Part shown: piece after piece, positions 45,000 through 58,330 of the stretch
Numbering within the stretch: position 1 is the stretch's first letter
Layout: every line of letters starts with the position of its first letter
DNA from: Trichopria drosophilae
Lineage: Eukaryota > Arthropoda > Insecta > Hymenoptera > Diapriidae
Direction: 5' to 3'
Length of the DNA: 64,000 bases
Assembly: GCA_030407085.1 (NCBI GenBank)
Contig: CM059583.1
Span: 87,355,001-87,419,000 of the forward strand
Position numbers and translations under genes: made by a program
Notes under the pieces: model-generated
The model's database searches: none
What the model was told of the DNA's origin: nothing
Seen by the model: only the letters and a program-made list of their open reading frames with translations

Positions 45000-47380
45000 C
45001 ATTGTACTTCCTTTACATTTCTTCTTATTTCTATATTTCCATCTTTCTTATCTCTTTCTTCACTCTATATCTTCTCTCTCCCTCTCCCTCTGACTTTCTC
45101 AATCTTTTTCATCCATTCATACCCTCTTCCATCCCATTTAGAATTTCCCGCCCTCTTTCTACTTCCTTCTTCATAACCGTACATTCTTCTTGCACATGTT
45201 TCATTGTGTCTCTCTCCTTTTTATACAATGTACACATTCTTTCTTCCTCATTTATCCAATATCTATTTCCGTCTACCTCATTTCCACATCTCCACCTTGC
45301 TATCCGTTGTACTTTCTTTCCCTCTTTTCATTTAATCCTCCTTATACACTCCGGTATTCCTACTATTCTCTCATACTCTGGGCATGACCTTGACCCACTC
45401 ACTTTTTCCCCTCTCTCTTGCTCGTCCACTTCTACATTTATCCCTCTTAGAATCTCCCACTTCATTTCTCCATTTTCGTTTAATGCTGCCTCACTGAAAC
45501 CCCTTCTCCACATATAATCCCTTCTCTCTATGCTTTCCTTCTCCCAGTTACTCATCTTTGCCTCTTTCTCTTTTTATCTTCTCTCTTTTATACATTTTAC
45601 CCCAATCTCACCCCCTTCTCCCTTCTCTAAACTATCCTCGTACCTTCCTGCTCTTCACCCAGTATCCACCCTTAGCTTGTTTGTCTTCAGTTCTTCTCTT
45701 ACTATATACCCTGGAGTAATTCTATCAACCCCTAATATCCATTTCCGATACATATCTTGCAGCGCTTCAATTTCTTTCCACTCTTTATACCCCCATATTT
45801 CCATTCAATACAGCAGCACCCCTTTCACTATACAATCAAATAACTTCAATTTCCATTTTATACCACCCTTAAAATATCTTTCCCCATAACTCCATATCCA
45901 TCCCATCACAGCTCTCGCTTTTCTCACCCTCTCACTTACGTGTTATTTATCTTCACCATGCCTTGTTAATACATATCCCAGATATTTGTACTCTTTCACT
46001 TCTTTTAATCTTTTTTCCCCCCCACCACCAAAATCTCTCTTTTTCCGTCCCTCCTTTATTTTTAAACACCATTACGTTTGACTTCTCCGGACTCACTTCC
46101 AACTTTTTCTTCTACAAATATACTTTTATTCTGCTTATCATATCCCTCAGTCCCTCTTCTTTCTCCGCCACCAACACTATATCATCCGCATATTCTACGA
46201 TCCATACTTTATACTTTCTTACGGTTATCTCTCCCATGCTCTTTTTAATCTCGTCTTCTATATCCGCTATATATATGTTAAAGAGAGTTGGGCTGAGAGG
46301 GCACCCCTGTCTCACCCCCCACTCTACACAAAATTCCTTCGACTCCTTTCCTTCCACCTTTACAACACACCTTGTCTGTTCATATATCTCTCTTACTCTG
46401 TCTATTAACCCTTCACTCACCTCTCTTCTTCATCATTTTCCATAAAATCTCTCTATCTACCTTATCAAAAGCCGCTTTTAAATCTAAGAAACATGCATAC
46501 ACTTTATTCTTGGCCTTCAAACTCCTCCCAACTATATATTTTACTATCTTTATATTCTCTATCGTCCCTCTTCCTCTCCTAAACCCCGCCTGTGATCTAC
46601 ACCATCCTTTTTTTCGTCCATCTCTTTAACTAATTTCTTATCTAAAATATTCGCATATATTTTATATCCCGTACTCGTCAATGTAACCCCTTTATAATTA
46701 TTCACTACTCGCTTATTCCCTCTTTTCCATATTGGTATTACCACCTCTACCCTCCATCATTCTGGAAAGCCTTCCCCTTTCCCCATTTTGTTTATAATTC
46801 TCCCCAACTTCTCCTCCCTCTTTCCACACCTCACTCCTAATCACATCTATCCCCGCTGCTTTCCCGTATTTTAACCTTTTTATTTCAGTCTTTATCTCTT
46901 CCTGGCTCATCCCTTCTTTCTCTATTCTATATACTTTCTATCTACCTCCGGTATCTCCCTTATTTTCATTTACTCCTCCCAAGGATTCTTTAAAATATTC
47001 TTCCCATTCGTCCACTTTAATATCTCTACTCAGCCCTCGTTTTTCTTTCTTCCCCTGTTTATGAACGCCCATGCTTCTGTTTCCGATTTTATTTTCTCTA
47101 TTTCTCTTTCCGCCTGTTTCCTATATTCCAACTCTTTTATCTCACACACTACTCTATATTCTAGTCTATATTTTAGAAACTTACTATATCTTCCTTCCGT
47201 CCGCTCCTTTCTATATTCTTTTCTCGCCTTATTCATAATTTTCTTCTTTTCGCTACACGCTCTATCCCACCATGGATACCATCCTACCTCCTATTTCTCC
47301 CTTTTTCTTTTTGTTTTAATTGATATCATTATTCCTCTTTCCAACTCTTCCCACTCCGCCCCCACCCCTTCTTTTTCCCA
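45000..47380 (-). pseudogene. LINE ORF2: RT and C-terminal region
   Basis: Minus-strand fragments in several frames code, in order, a linker (MNKARKEYRKE..., 47236-47030), the RT fingers (KYGKAAGIDVI, 46880-46820), the palm (GVRQGCPLSP and YADDIV, about 46330-46170) and a C-terminal part (45555-45328). Multiple stops and frameshifts make it inactive. The codon composition is strongly A/G-biased on the minus strand. The family looks like the R1/Jockey-side non-LTR groups seen in hymenopterans; the exact clade is uncertain. Confidence 0.75.
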
Positions 47381-47389
47381 CTCTATCCT

Positions 47390-47706
47390 ATCTATTTATT
47401 TTTCCACTCCATTATAATTCTTTTCTCATCCATACTATTCAATTTCACAATAATTATGTTTTCACTCTCTCTACTCTTAATTCTAATTGGTTCTCTAATT
47501 TGCACACCTTTTTCTGGTACCCCCATTTTTTTCTAACGCCCCCTTTACCGCTTCATTCACTTTATATCCGTCTATTTCAACCCCCCTCATAATAATATTG
47601 AATATTCTGTCTCTTCTTTCTTGGTCTATTTTTTCTCCTCCATATCTTCCATTTTTTTCTTCATAATTTCTAATTCTTCCTCTGCTTTCACTCTCGTTTC
47701 CAATAT
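47390..47706 (-). pseudogene. LINE ORF1 distal part
   Basis: Continues from the part at 51027 across the second LINE: RKAI (right side) joins LETRVKAEEELEIMKKK (left side). It then codes an RRM-like segment (RDRIFNIIMRGVEIDGYKV). At about 47395 the sequence passes, within a few codons, to the region just before RT (WEKEGVGAEWEELE). There is no room for the usual endonuclease domain of about 230 residues, so this copy has an internal deletion. Confidence 0.6.
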
Positions 47707-47749
47707 ATTCGATTCTTCTTCGCAACTCGTACCGGAAATGCTCGCTCCA

Positions 47750-47935
47750 TTGATCTATTCACTTTATAAAAAAACGCGTAAATTAACTAGCGATAACGTT
47801 TTGCCCAACCCTATCATTGATAACGGTGCAGTATATGTACGCATTTCTAAAAACACTGATAAGATTCACATCACCTCTGATGAAAAACTTTCAGAAATTC
47901 AGCAGCGTCTTAACGTTATACCTCCCTCGTTATGA
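47750..47935 (+). pseudogene. ORF1 C-terminal end of the nested LINE
   Basis: Codes APLIYSLYKKTRKLTSDN through to a TGA at 47933-47935, with an open stretch of about 60 codons. It is truncated at the 5' end by the insertion boundary. ORF2 follows after about 70 bp. Confidence 0.5.
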
Positions 47936-48002
47936 CTCCGTCCCCAAACTCAGATACATAGTCTGCATGTAGCCTCCTCACCTTTAGTGAAATAAAAATA
48001 GG

Positions 48003-50794
48003 TCATATAAATGCCAATAGACTTCCAACTCATTTTGATCTAATCTCCACTGATATTCTAAATTTCAATTTTCACATTTCTGCTATTATTGAAACATTTT
48101 TAACCCCAGAAATTCCAGATTCTACAGTTTCCATAGATAATTACGAAATCTTTAGAAATGATAGATTGTGCAAACCGGGCGGTGGTGTAGCGTTATATGT
48201 ACACTCCGGGTACAAATCCCGTATTTTAATGTCTTCTCCTGGAATTTTTTGTAATCAACCAGACTTTATAATTTGTTAAGTTTCTGTCTCCACCGAAACA
48301 CTACTTATAGCAGTTGTTTATCGTCGACCTAAAGCAGCATTTTCATCTGAATTTTTTCAATCGTTAGGAACATACTTACCTATTTATAACCACATTATAG
48401 TCATGGGCGCTCTGCAACTTTAACTGCAACATGTGCTCATTATCCACCGAATTTGAATATATTAACTCGCAGTTGTTTCTTTATTCATTACACCTAATAC
48501 CATCGGAACGAACTCATCATACAGATACTTCTGACACCTGGATTGATTTGTTTATCACTAAATTCAAAACCAATGTAACATTGTATACAAAATCTAATTC
48601 GCCGTTCATTGCAGGGCATGATTTAATTGAAATAAACTTCAAATTCTTGAAACCAGAGATCTATCATAAAACTGTGGTCACTCGTGATATGCGTAATTTC
48701 AACCGTTCATTATTTAATAATAATCTTGTTTCAAATATCAATTCTTGTTCATTCTCTGCAAATGTGGACTTGGTAACACTGCAATTCACATCTGCAGTCA
48801 CTGCGGCTCTAGATTACACAGCACCGTACCGACATGTAACTTTATCGAATAAAAAAAAAACATGGGTGAATGCCAAATACTGATCGGAGATTAAAAAGCG
48901 TGATAAACTATACAAACTATATAAGCAAACCAATTCGCAGGTTTATTTAAAACAATTTCCCGCTCTTCGCGCTAATCTTAATTACCGTTTATCCACAGCT
49001 AAAAGCGAGTATTTCAAACGCAGATTGAATAGTGCAATTAGCCCGAATCAGACTTAGAGCCAACTAAAGAGTCTTGGTATTGTCTGTTCTGCACAAAAAT
49101 CGTCTCCTCTCAAATATTTCTCCGCGCATGAGTTGAACAGTTTTTATGCTTCGGTAGCAAACGTTCACTTGCCCTGTACGCTTACCATCTTGAATTCAAT
49201 GCTGCTTCTGCCATTAGCAAACACAAGCTGTAACCAACCGTTTCGATTCCATGCTGCCACAAGTAATGATGTCAGCAGGGTAATGAAACAAGCAAATACT
49301 CATGCTATGGGCATAGACAAGCTTAGCACATAACAGTATAGACTAGGTGGAGACACTGTTATCAGTGCTCTTTGTAAGATATGTTATCTTTCTTTAAATT
49401 CCTGCACTTTTCCATCTAGCTGGAAACAAGCAGTTATAGTGCCTCTCATGAAGATTAATGTTCCATCATGCCCAGCTGACACCAGACCGATTGCAAACCT
49501 TTGTGAATCATCCAAATACCTTGAAAGATTAGTTTATGATCAATTCATAACATATCTGGATTCCAATAAACTGTTAGATACCTGTCAGTCAGGCTACCGT
49601 CAACATCATAGCACTCAAACTGCCCTCTTGAATGTACTTGATGACATTCGAGAGGGTATTGATAAACGTATGGTTACAATTCTTGTTCTTTTTGATTTTA
49701 GTAAGGTTTTTGATACTGTCCCCTATAATTTGATGCTGCAGAAATTAAAAGATATAGGTTATTCTAGCGATGTATTGAAATGGTTTTACAGCTACTTATC
49801 TAATAGAACTCAAGCTGTATTAAGGGTAGATACTTCCCTTTCCGACTGGTTATCGGTCACTAGCGGCGTACTCCAAGCATCCGTCTTAGGGCCTTTACTT
49901 TTTTCAATATTTATTAATGATTTACGGCGAGTGCTTAATCATTCAAAGTATACGTTATTCGCAGATGACAGGCAAATATATGTTGAATGTCCTGTGTCTG
50001 AACTTTCATCTGGTCTATCCAATATAGCCAGTGACTGCCAGGCCATTGCTGTATGGGCAAAAGTTAATGGTTTAAAACTGAATGCATCGAAAACAAAGGC
50101 CATGATATTTAGTAGTCTTGCCTACATCAATGTCATTGATACTTCTTCGCTCGGTAATAGTATCTTAATTGATGGACGGCCGATTCAACTTGTGAAATCA
50201 TTAAAAATTCTTGGCGTTTGGCTGACACCGTCGTTGAATTGGAGACTACACGTCAACAAAACATTTAACAAAATCAATTCCACACTTTATTCTATGAAAT
50301 TTCATAACAAGAGTTTATCATCCAGGCTTCGAACCCAGCTTGTCCAAACGCTCATATTTCCATATCGATTATGCCTGCTTAATTTATAATGATATAACAG
50401 ATGAGTTAAATGTTATGTTGCAACGAGCTATGAATAACAGCATTCGATTTATATTTGATTTACGTAGATCAGAACACATATCACCATACCGATTAAAGTT
50501 GAACTGGCTAACTGTCAGAAGCAGACGTAATTAAAAAACGATTTATGTATTTATCTGACATCCCCGATTATGTCGATCCGCTCGTAGCACATCCCAAGAG
50601 ACGTTCCTTGTTCCCCTATGTCGAACAATGGCGTTTAAAAACTCGCTTTCGGTTTCCGAAACGTACTTTTAGAATAATCTGCCGTGGACGATAACTTCTG
50701 CGCATTCACTAGCGATTTTTAGAAGTAAATTATTTGCCTACCTGTATTCTGACGACATATCTGCGACAACACTCACACCACGCGCTAGATTGTA
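48003..50794 (+). pseudogene. ORF2 of the nested LINE (endonuclease and RT)
   Basis: It starts with an endonuclease domain (GHINANRLPTHFDLI ... PGGGVALYV), followed by linker segments. RT at 49439-50389 has RPIANL, a GYR..HSTQTALL block and the catalytic FADD near 49970. The C-terminal part ends at TAA 50792-50794 (TPRARL). Stops and frameshifts are present in all parts (for example after DFIIC near 48277 and after KLST at 49331). Domain order endonuclease-RT is that of the CR1/Jockey/L2 group. Confidence 0.8.
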
Positions 50795-51026
50795 AAAAAA
50801 TCGTATAAGCATATATTACGAACGTCGAGAGGGAATTTAACTATTTATTATCCGCAAACTTTAAGTGATATACTGGTTATTTAGGGCCAGGTTTTAGTTT
50901 TTAGTTTTTAGTTTTTAGTTTTTAGTTTTTAGTTCTTAGTTATAAGCTACAATGTATTATTTTGTTATATCTACCCTTTGGGTTAGTCCCAGGGTATAAA
51001 TAAATAAATCTAATCTAATCTAATCT

Positions 51027-51479
51027 AATATCGCTTTTCTCTCTTCCGTCATCTCTTTTTCCACTTCCTTTTTCACTTCTCTTCTTATCTCTTCTTTTAA
51101 TTCTCTTTTCAGATCATTCACCAGATCTCTTATCAACTCCTCCTTTATCTTTATAAAAAATGTCTCCATCATTTTTTCCATTTGTTCCATTTGAAAACCT
51201 TTTAATTCGTCCATTCTTACTTCTATCGTTCTCTTAGTCGCGTGTGACTTCTTATTTTCCTCTTTCCCACTACTCGCTTCACTCTGTCGCCTTCTCTTCG
51301 ATACCCATGATAACACACTGCCGCTGGAAATACTTCCCTCCCTCTGCTCCTTTCCAAGCAACTCTACCTTTCTCGGTCTCCCTCTTCTCACCTTCCCCTA
51401 CGTAACACTCTTTTCCCCACTTGCCTTCGTCTTGTCGGACTTGTCGCTCGCTCCGCACGTCCCCCCTCTTCTCACCCAC
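51027..51479 (-). pseudogene. LINE ORF1 N-terminal part
   Basis: The minus-strand frame (51391-51020) starts MRRGRPRKVEL, an AT-hook-like motif, and continues with a long Glu/Lys-rich predicted coiled coil (KEELIRDLVNDLKREL...). An overlapping frame up to 51479 may be the true N-terminus after a frameshift. The coiled coil plus the RRM-like part at 47390-47706 fits LINE ORF1 proteins. Confidence 0.55.
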
Positions 51480-51912
51480 TCTTCTACTTTATCCACACAC
51501 TCACTTGTGATCCACTGTTCGGTTGTTGTTTCTTCCTCTCTCTCTTTGTTCCTGCTCTCGCTCATTCCCGGCTTCTATGAGGTCTTACCTCGTTTCCTTC
51601 TCACCACTCCGCAACCAATGTCTTCACACTCGAAAGTGGCTCCCTTCGGCGGCCGATCGGGAAACCTCCAACCGCTTCGTAGACTATCGCGTGGAGTTTT
51701 TTCCAGGTGTTGTATCCTTAACCTGCTTTCCAAACTCCACCCTTCCTTCTCACAATTATCCAATTGTAACCATGAATAGAGGTTGCAGCAAAGCGCATGC
51801 AACTATCTGCAACAAAAAGTCGCCCGAAGGCACAACACCGCAGACAAATCGATGTCCAAAAGATAGTACACAGATCACACGTCACACGGTCTACTCACCA
51901 AAACCGGACGTC
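51480..51912 (-). other. 5' UTR of the LINE
   Basis: Non-coding, ending at the 16-bp target duplication. It begins GTCCGGTTTTGGTG on the minus strand. Confidence 0.5.
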
Positions 51913-52040
51913 ACAGAAACAGTTATATACAACGATAATTTAAACAACGATCCCAGGCGCGAATTGTTTCAAACCGATATTTTCCTTATTTCCAACTGTA
52001 TTTTTGAAGTGTTTGCAAATTTTCGATTTTGACTTCAGAT
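51913..52040 (+). repeat. Satellite segment right of the LINE
   Basis: One monomer, beginning with the duplicated target and containing GTTTCAAACCGATATTTTCC and TATTTTTGAAGTGTTTGCAAAT. Confidence 0.75.
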
Positions 52041-53224
52041 GCGACGCATCGATAATTTGAATCTCTTAATCGGATTTAAATTCAAACGGTTTTGTATAAA
52101 TTCGCAAATGTGTCTCGTGATCTCTTGAAACGGACTATTCTGCATCTTGTTTGCAAATTCGATCTATTCTTGCAACATTCTTTTCAAAACCGATTACCGA
52201 TTTGAGATCAATGGCGTCGTTTACCACGTGTGCGAGAATTTTCATCGCTACCACGAAGTAGGATCAAGACATCGACATATTTTCCACCAATGATTTCTGA
52301 GAAAATTCCGATTTTGGGACAATCATATTTCATCGAGGTCGCAACCAACTGGATTGTATCTCCAAAACGAGAGGATGGTGATCATTCAATTATCCAACTT
52401 TGGTTTCTGTTTGGCAGTCCCACCGGACCTCTACAAGGGTAATCATTTTACCAGATGCAAAGGACTTTTTACATGCACCATCTCGTAAGCAACCAGTGTT
52501 TTGTACTCTCGCTTCTCTCACAATTTTGAAAATTAATATTGTAACGACGTCATTTCCGTTTTTCACGTTTTTAATTGTATTGATTTGTTGTGTTGACTTT
52601 TGCTGCGTCAATTTATTGTTTTTATCAATTTAATATTTGAGAACATCTATATTTGCATAATTATTATGCTTCAATTTACTGATTATTGCGTATTGTGTTA
52701 ATTGGTGCGAAAAACTTTTCATGATTTGGTTTTATTTACAACTATCTTAGTGAAGTGAAATTGAAAAATGACGGTTATGTCCATTTGAGGTCATACAATA
52801 TGATTATGAAAATTAGACTCATTACTAAATTAGTGAAATGAAACCGAATTATGATTTTGTTTATATCTTAGCGAGCAGTACCGAAAATCGACGATATTCA
52901 GTATACGGATTCTTCTAACTAAAATTAAGAGCGTGTTGTTTGAGCTATGAATTAAATTGCCGTATTAAAAGACTCCATTCGAAAATGTATAATTTTTATT
53001 TTTATATACATTTAATTGATAATTTCTTTTTATTTATTGTACAATAAATCTGAATCATTATATTTCGTCTTGTATAAGGGTGACTTTACTTGACCTTTCC
53101 AGTTTGAAGTTAATTAAGCCTCTAACTTACCATGTTTAATCTGAAAAAATTTTATGATAATAGATCTTTATATTATACTTAATGATAAGTTCTAAAAAAC
53201 AAAGAATTTGTTAGAGTATCAAAA
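52041..53224. other. Non-satellite AT-rich stretch
   Basis: A 70-codon frame at 52230-52442 has no recognisable domain. Nothing else supported. Confidence 0.4.
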
Positions 53225-54017
53225 TGATATTTTCCTTATGTCGAACAATATTTATGTAGTCTTTGCCAAATTTTAACTTCATAAACAATTTTCTGCACAA
53301 GTTATACGCCATTTTCCGAAACCGTTATAAACCACAATAATTTAAACAACGATATTTTCCTTATTTCAAAAAGTATCATTGAAATGCTTGCAAGTTTAAC
53401 TTTATAAATAATTTCCTGCACAAGTTATACGCTTTTTACAGAAACCGTTATAAACAATGGTTCCAGTCGCGAATTGTTTCAAAACGATATTTTCGTTATT
53501 TCAAACAGTATTCTTAAAGTATTTGCAAATATTTATTATTATAAACAATTTCCTGAACAATTTATTCGCTTTTTACAGAAATTGCTATCAACAATGATAA
53601 ATTAGACAATGATACCAGTTGCGAATTGTTTAAAAGCGATATTTTCCTTATTCCAAACTGTATTTTTGAAGTGTCTGCAAATTAGTCACTTTATAAACAA
53701 TTTCCCGCGCAAGTTATACTCTATTTACACAAACCCTTATAAACAATGATATCGTAAACAATGATTCCAGTCGAGTATTGTTCCAAAACGATATTTTCGT
53801 TATTTCAAACAGTATTTTTGAAGTGCTTGCAAATTTTAACTTTATAAATAATATCCTGCACAATTTATACGCCTTTTACAGAAATAACTATAAACAATGA
53901 TAATTTAAAAAATGATTCCAGTCGAGAATTGTTTCAAAACGATATTTTCCTTATTCCAAAGTGTATTTTTGAAGCGTTTGCAAATTTTTCACTTTTCAAT
54001 CAAATTCCCGCGCAAGT
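53225..54017 (+). repeat. Satellite array, about five monomers
   Basis: Anchor motif TTTCCTGCAC and variants at about 53402, 53554, 53700, 53853 and 54003, giving periods of 146-153 bp. It ends at the CsRn1-like element. Confidence 0.8.
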
Positions 54018-54025
54018 GGTTCCAC

Positions 54026-57000
54026 TCACAACGAGTTCCGAATCATAATTTTCGACTGGGAAGCCGAAGGGTTTTCGGGTGTCGAAGGTGAAGCAGTTAG
54101 TTCGCTTCTCAAACTATCCCCGGCGCCGGAGGTGCGATAGGGCTTCAAGTCCTTAATATGCGCTCTTGGGTTCCGACGACTATCCGGATCGCTAAGTTTG
54201 AAAACGACGGGGGATATTACTCGGACTATACCATGCGGGCCACTAAATTTAGCCGCAAAATTTTGAACTCCCGACGATAGGACTCGTATGCGCCGTAGCA
54301 CTAAATCACGCACCTTGTACTCTTCTACCTCACGAAGGGAGCGATTATAGTACTCGGCTTGGCGCGTCGCGGCGCGCTCAAGGTTACGATGTACCCAGTC
54401 GTGAATGAGAGGTAGCCTCCTCATTCAATCACGCCAGAACTCAGGATCCTTAGGTAGCGTGAGTGGAGGACGGGGGAGGTCGGTATGCAAATTTCTAATG
54501 GCTACTGGGTTGCGGCCATAATTCAGAAACGCAGGGGTCATTTTGGTGGACGACTGGACAGCCGTATTCAGGGCGAACGTAAGTTCCTCTAGGTGCGCGT
54601 CCCATTCGCGATGATCGTGTGAAACGAGGGTGCACATCATCGTTTTGAGAGTTCTGTTCACCCTCTGGACTGGTTTCGCTTGGGCGTGATAGGGGGGAGT
54701 ACAAGCGGGGGTTATACGTAACTGCTTGAGATGGGACTGTACTTATGAGTTATCATACTGCTTTGCATTGTCTGACAAAAAATACCTCGGACAACCCCAT
54801 CGATTGATAATTAGACTATCGAAGGCGGCCATAATGGCCGCGCCTGTAGCCGCCCGAAGGGGTTTCACTTCTACGTGTTTGGTAAACATGTCCTGGAAAA
54901 CCACTACGAACTGGTTTTGACGCTTGCTGGGGGGAACGGTCCTATGACATCAGAACTGACCGTCATCCAGGGACTTTCCGTGGTTCTCTCGCGCATGAGT
55001 CCGGCCGGGGCCTGCTGAGAGGGTTTTTGCTTCTGACAGGCGGGACAGCGTGCGACGAAGGCAGTGACGTCCTGGAAAACGCCGGGCCAATAGAAGTCTT
55101 GGATGAGACGGTGATACGTCTTATCCACTCCTAAGTGGCCGGCTTGCGGGCTATCGTGCGCATCGCTGAGGGCACAGGCACGCGCTTCCGCGGGGAGGAC
55201 GAGTTTCCAGGCGTCGAGGTCGGTGAGGGTAGACTCTATTAGCGGGTGGGGCTTATGGAAATATATCCGGTCATCCTCGAATCTCCAATCAGGATATTTC
55301 GAAGGAAATTTCCTAATATTTTCCATCTTCTGGGTGTACCACGGGTCCGCGGTATCCCCCAGGGCGCAAAGGGTGGTATCGACATTCTCCTACATCCTCG
55401 AGAGGGCATCGGGCACCACATTGAGGGTGCCTTTTCGATGCTCTATTTTCATATCATAGGTCTGCATGGCTAGGGCCCACCGCGCCAATCTCCCGGTTGG
55501 GTCACGCAAATTTCTGAGCCACTGCAGACTACTATGATCGGTAATCACCCGAAAGCGGGTCCCTTCGACATAGGGTCGATGGGTCGATACTTCTTCACGG
55601 CCCAGAGGACGGCGAGGCACTCTTTCTCCGTGACGGTATACCTTCGTTCAGCCTTGGTGAGCACGCGGCTAGCAAAACTAATCGGGTGCTCATTACCGGC
55701 TATCTCTTGGGTGATTACCTCCCCGATCGCAAAGTCGCTCGCATCCGTCTGAATCGTGAAGGGGACGTCAAAATTTGGGCGTGCCAAGACGGGGGTGGGA
55801 AGAAAATCTTGGACAAAGCGCGAGTACCACCCTACCTCCCCTAAAAAGCGCCGTAGCTGTTTGAGGTTGGTGGGGGGGGGGAGGGGGGGGCGAGAATTCG
55901 AGAACGGGAGCGACCTTGTCCGGATCCGTCTTCAAACCACCTCTGTTTAGTACAAAACCGAGGTACTTTACCTCGTCCCGGAAGAATTCGCTCTTTTTCA
56001 GGTTTAGTTCCAATCCGGCGTTGCGCAGACTAGTCAGGACAAGTCTCAAGTAACGAAAGTGGTCCTCCTCATCGTCCGCGGCGATGATGATGTCATCCAG
56101 GTACGCGAAGACGTGGGGTTCCCACGCTGGGTCGATGAGGCGGTCCACTCATCGCTGAAATGTCGCCGGCGCGTTAGTGAGCCCGAAAGGAATCCGTTTA
56201 AATTGAAATGAACCGCGACTGGGGACAGCGAAAGCGGTAAAGGGCCGACTGTTATGTGCCACGGCACCTGAAAGCAGGCCTGGCTGAGATCGAGTGTGGT
56301 GATGCATTGGGCCCGACTTAACCCGGACAGAATCCTATCCATCGAAAGTATGCATCCTTCTTAGTTATTTTGTTTCGACTTCCGGACGATAACGGGGTTA
56401 CTCATCCAGAGGTTCGCGGTGTGTTCGATGATGCCACTGCTCAGCATTTCATCTACCGCGTCCTGTGCTACCTTCAGCATGTAGGGAGCAAGTAAGCGAG
56501 CCTTTTGACGAATCGGGGGTGACCCTGTACGTCGAAAGCATGCTGCGACAGGCGCGTTAGACCGATCGTAGGGGTCCTATTTGCGGGGTAAAATTGATCG
56601 AGCAGCCTCCTTAACCGTGGGGCGGCTTTCTGGGAGGGGGCGACCAATCCAGCGCAGTCATGTACGGCGAAGGCGGTGACCGAAATATTGGAATCGTTTA
56701 GCGAGCGCGGGGTGCCGTTGCGGCTACTCCACGCGTTATTTTCCGTATCTATCTTAAGACCGAATATGCGCATCTCGTCCATCCCCAACACGCATGCATA
56801 GTGGAGGGGAGCAACTCTTATTTCCAAATTCTTCGTATGGCTATCGACTGTCATCGCGAGGGTAACGACGCCATCTAATTGGACTAGCGCGCCGATAGCG
56901 ACTCTTACTTGCTCTTCACTTGACCTCATGAAGGGCGAAACTACCTCGTGACACGCGAGGCCTAAATACGAACGGGAAGCTCCGGTATCAACGAGTGCCC

Positions 57001-58060
57001 TAATAACCTTTCCATTCAAAGCTACGCGAAAATGGGGACGAGGGTCCGAATCTAGTGTCCATTCTATATTGTTAACTCTATATTGAGCCCACAGGGCTAA
57101 GGTGTTGCAGAAGCGATCCTTCTATACTCAATGTTCGCTATCCTACGACTCGACCTAGGGGTGATCGCGGATGAGGGTGTTAGTGGGGGTCTAGGGGTTT
57201 CCTTCCCCCCTTCCCCCTTTAACAGTTTCCCGACCTTTTACAGGTGCAAACGGGACAATTATTAGCAACACGGCCTGGGTAGACACAGACCCGACAAAAA
57301 TGACCTAAGGGGTGGGGGCACTCTCGGTATATGTGACCCGTCTGTTTACAGTTATAACACCGAACGGGGTTCCGATTCTGCGGCGACCTCGTCTCGGGAG
57401 GTAGGCGCTCTCTCGGCGCCACATCCAGGAGGCGAGATACTCCTGACAGCCGCGGGTTGGTAGGTGTCGTCTCTTGTGGTTGGCGCTGCTGGTATGGCGG
57501 TATCGAGCGGGTGGGGTTACGACCTCTGTTCCTTTCTAAGCGGGCTACCGGCGCAGCCTCCTTTTCTTCGAAGGGGCCTGGCAACAGAGGGGGTGGGGGT
57601 GCGACGCTGACTTTGGCCGGCTGCACAGCGGGCGTCGCGAGGGCTAGCTTTTCCTTGCCTCGCCTCGTCTTCGGCGTATAGGCGAAGGCGGGGAAGGCAG
57701 ACTGATTAGCCGCTGGAGGGAGGGGTAGACCCTCTCTTGATTTGCGGCCCTCTCCACCTGTCGACCGATCCGCAGTAAATCCGCGAAATCGAGAACGGCG
57801 TCTCGCTCGATTTTTCTCGCAAGATCGGGACGCAAGTTTTGGACCGCAATCTCCAGCTGCTTTTATTGAGAAGGGGGGAAAGCAAGCAGGTTGATAAGAT
57901 TCCGTAGGGCCACTAAATACTCGCGGATGGGCTTTTCAGGTCCCTGTGTGCGTAAGGTGATCTCCCTCATAATACTGGCCTCTAGGTGGCGTTGGCCGAA
58001 CGCGTCGCGAAAATAACGTACAAAGCCGGGATACGTATGCCAGCTTGACTTCTCCACCCT
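54026..58060 (-). pseudogene. CsRn1-like Gypsy gag-pol, decayed
   Basis: Minus-strand fragments in frame-shifted pieces. Gag capsid (58060-57863, GFVRYFRDAFGQRHLE); nucleocapsid with two knuckles, CYNCKQTGHIYREC and a CRVC...C variant (57626-57219); protease with VDTGASRSYL (57019-56474); RT with YLDD (about 56090) and FRDEVKYLGFVL; RNase H with IQTDAS and a DALSR end near 55395; integrase with a zinc site (SDAH...GHLG...CPAC) and C-terminal SGPHGIVRV block ending at the stop 54026-54028. A G run at 55868-55891 causes one of the frame breaks. There is no 3' UTR or LTR on the left; satellite DNA resumes directly. The order and integrase C-terminus resemble CsRn1/Kabuki elements (from memory). 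Confidence 0.8.
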
Positions 58061-58134
58061 AACGGAAACAAAAAACCAGAACAAGAACAAAAAAAACTAT
58101 CGCATATTACAATTAGTCGTATAAATAAGTAAAA

Positions 58135-58330
58135 ATGTCGGCCATGTTGGATCCGCCATTTTGAATTTTCGAAATCTGATGTCATATTCGTAATCAGCGA
58201 CCCCGAAAACCCCCGAGTAACAAGTTTTGAGCGATTTTAAAGAGTTTTAAAAATTGTCCACCATTTTGGTTCCGCCATTTTGAATTTTCAGACTCAAATC
58301 AAAATCTGCGTCAAGATTTGTATTAAGCGA
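58135..58330. repeat. Dispersed CCGCCATTTTGAATTTT repeat
   Basis: Two copies of the repeat seen in three tandem copies at 35330-35645 and once at 63815-63905; CCGCCATTTTGAATTTTC is followed by a CTGATGTCATATTCGTAATCAGCGACCC-like segment, here split into shorter matches. Confidence 0.65.

Larger units (their letters stand above)
47707..51026 (+). mobile_element. Second LINE (CR1/Jockey-like) nested in the first
   Basis: Inserted into ORF1 of the host LINE with AATAT at both ends (47702-47706 and 51027-51031). The 3' end has a (CTAAT)n tail at about 51009-51026, preceded by a 7-bp TTTTTAG tandem run at 50893-50940. It begins within ORF1, so it is 5' truncated. Confidence 0.8.
44961..51912 (-). 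mobile_element. LINE inserted in satellite DNA, itself interrupted
   Basis: Flanked by a perfect 16-bp duplication ACAGAAACAGTTATAT (44945-44960 and 51913-51928), which is satellite sequence. It is 6952 bp including a second LINE at 47707-51026, so about 3.6 kb by itself. The 5' end is at the right. Its 3' UTR on the minus strand contains ACACAAGGTGTGCAGGCATT. Confidence 0.85.

Noticed and set aside
44993..47592. Plus-strand frames with Phe/Ser/Leu-rich translations
   Set aside because: They are antisense to the A/G-rich minus-strand LINE coding sequence.
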